Shown: in pieces, positions 5,730 through 6,150 of the stretch
Numbering within the stretch: the first letter of the stretch is position 1
Layout: every line of letters begins with the position of its first letter
Assembly (NCBI GenBank): GCA_002256685.1
Contig: NQJH01000116.1
Location: forward strand, 1 to 6,150
Direction of reading: 5' to 3'
DNA length: 6,150 nt
Source: Methylococcaceae bacterium NSP1-2
Lineage (GTDB): Bacteria; Pseudomonadota; Gammaproteobacteria; Methylococcales; Methylomonadaceae
Notes under the pieces: model-generated
Database searches by the model: none
Told to the model about the DNA's origin: nothing
The model's input: the letters and a program-made list of their open reading frames with translations, nothing else
Program-made: the position numbers and the translations under genes

Positions 5730-6150
5730 ATGAAAAAAGTCGAATTACTCTCCCCTGCGGGAACTATTAGAAACATGCGTTATGCTTTCGCTTATGGTGC
5801 GGATGCCGTGTATGCAGGACAGCCGCGTTACAGCCTTAGAGTGCGTAACAATGATTTTCTTAGCGAAAACTTGGCCATTGGTATTAACGAAGCCCACAAA
5901 TTAGGCAAAAAGTTTTTTCTGGCGACTAACGTGATTCCACACAACGCTAAAATTAAAACTTTTATGGCAGATATTGCGCCCGTTATCGCGATGAAACCTG
6001 ATGCCTTAATCATGGCTGATCCTGGTCTAATCATGATGGTGCGTGAAACTTATCCTGATATGCCGATACATTTGTCAGTGCAAGCCAACACGGTCAACTA
6101 TGCCACGGTTAATTTCTGGAAAAGTATGGGCGTGGAGCGGGTTATCTTGT
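5730..6150 (+). CDS. trhP: tRNA 5-hydroxyuridine modification protein TrhP, peptidase U32 family (partial)
   Basis: The reading frame from ATG 5730 is open to the right edge and gives 140 residues plus one base, roughly the first third of a family about 450 residues long. It matches E. coli TrhP (formerly YegQ) closely: LSPAGT at 7-12, YGADAVYAGQPRYSLRVRNN at 22-41, GINEAHKLGKKF at 51-62, IMADPGLIM at 94-102 and HLSVQAN at 114-120. Despite the U32 peptidase name, TrhP in E. coli works in prephenate-dependent formation of 5-hydroxyuridine at the tRNA wobble position, a precursor of cmo5U or mcmo5U. The C-terminal part with the conserved cysteines lies outside the window, so intactness cannot be judged. 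Other U32 members (ubiU, ubiV, rlhA) are less similar at the YAGQPRYSLR block. No Shine-Dalgarno sequence precedes the start, and the upstream AT-rich stretch 5674-5729 shows no convincing promoter. Confidence 0.93.
   Translation, partial: MKKVELLSPAGTIRNMRYAFAYGADAVYAGQPRYSLRVRNNDFLSENLAIGINEAHKLGKKFFLATNVIPHNAKIKTFMADIAPVIAMKPDALIMADPGLIMMVRETYPDMPIHLSVQANTVNYATVNFWKSMGVERVIL

Noticed and set aside
5828..6034. Minus-strand open frame of 68 codons with a hydrophobic look
   Set aside because: It lies opposite the highly conserved N-terminal part of trhP, which explains the sequence fully.
1..6150. Search for a phage, defence, toxin-antitoxin, CRISPR or secondary metabolite system
   Set aside because: All coding space is taken by five housekeeping genes in normal order and there are no direct repeat arrays, transposase or tRNA genes, so no such system can be supported.

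Overview
The window looks like ordinary core chromosome of a moderately AT-rich gammaproteobacterium. Every coding region has a recognisable housekeeping family. The divergent pair rpsB / map-glnD is the arrangement known from Escherichia coli and many other gammaproteobacteria. The proteins read as close relatives of E. coli S2, Map, GlnD, RhlE and TrhP (YegQ), but with enough differences and a lower GC to suggest a more distant lineage. I cannot name the genus from the sequence alone.

Layout. Positions 1-365 (minus strand) hold the first 121 codons of rpsB, whose end lies outside the window. The 281-bp gap 366-646 is a divergent control region: a structured rpsB leader of about 140 nt, an extended -10 promoter for rpsB, and a separate promoter lying almost on top of the map start codon. 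map (647-1408) and glnD (1408-4053) overlap by one base and form an operon that ends in a hairpin plus T tract at 4081-4111. dapD, which follows glnD in E. coli, is not here. The 290-bp gap 4054-4343 holds that terminator, an inverted repeat, a candidate promoter and a probable long leader for the DEAD-box helicase rhlE (4344-5600). A compact palindromic repeat element (5610-5673) lies just after rhlE and probably also terminates it. At 5730 begins trhP, which runs off the right edge.

The genes serve protein synthesis and its control. S2 is part of the small ribosomal subunit, Map removes initiator methionines, RhlE remodels RNA and ribosome assembly intermediates, and TrhP modifies the tRNA wobble uridine. 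GlnD is the nitrogen sensor that uridylylates PII proteins. There is no sign of a phage, insertion sequence with a transposase, CRISPR array, toxin system or other accessory gene set. I did not find an undescribed system. The points most worth a second look are non-coding: the rpsB leader, the near-leaderless map mRNA, the long rhlE leader and the palindromic element.
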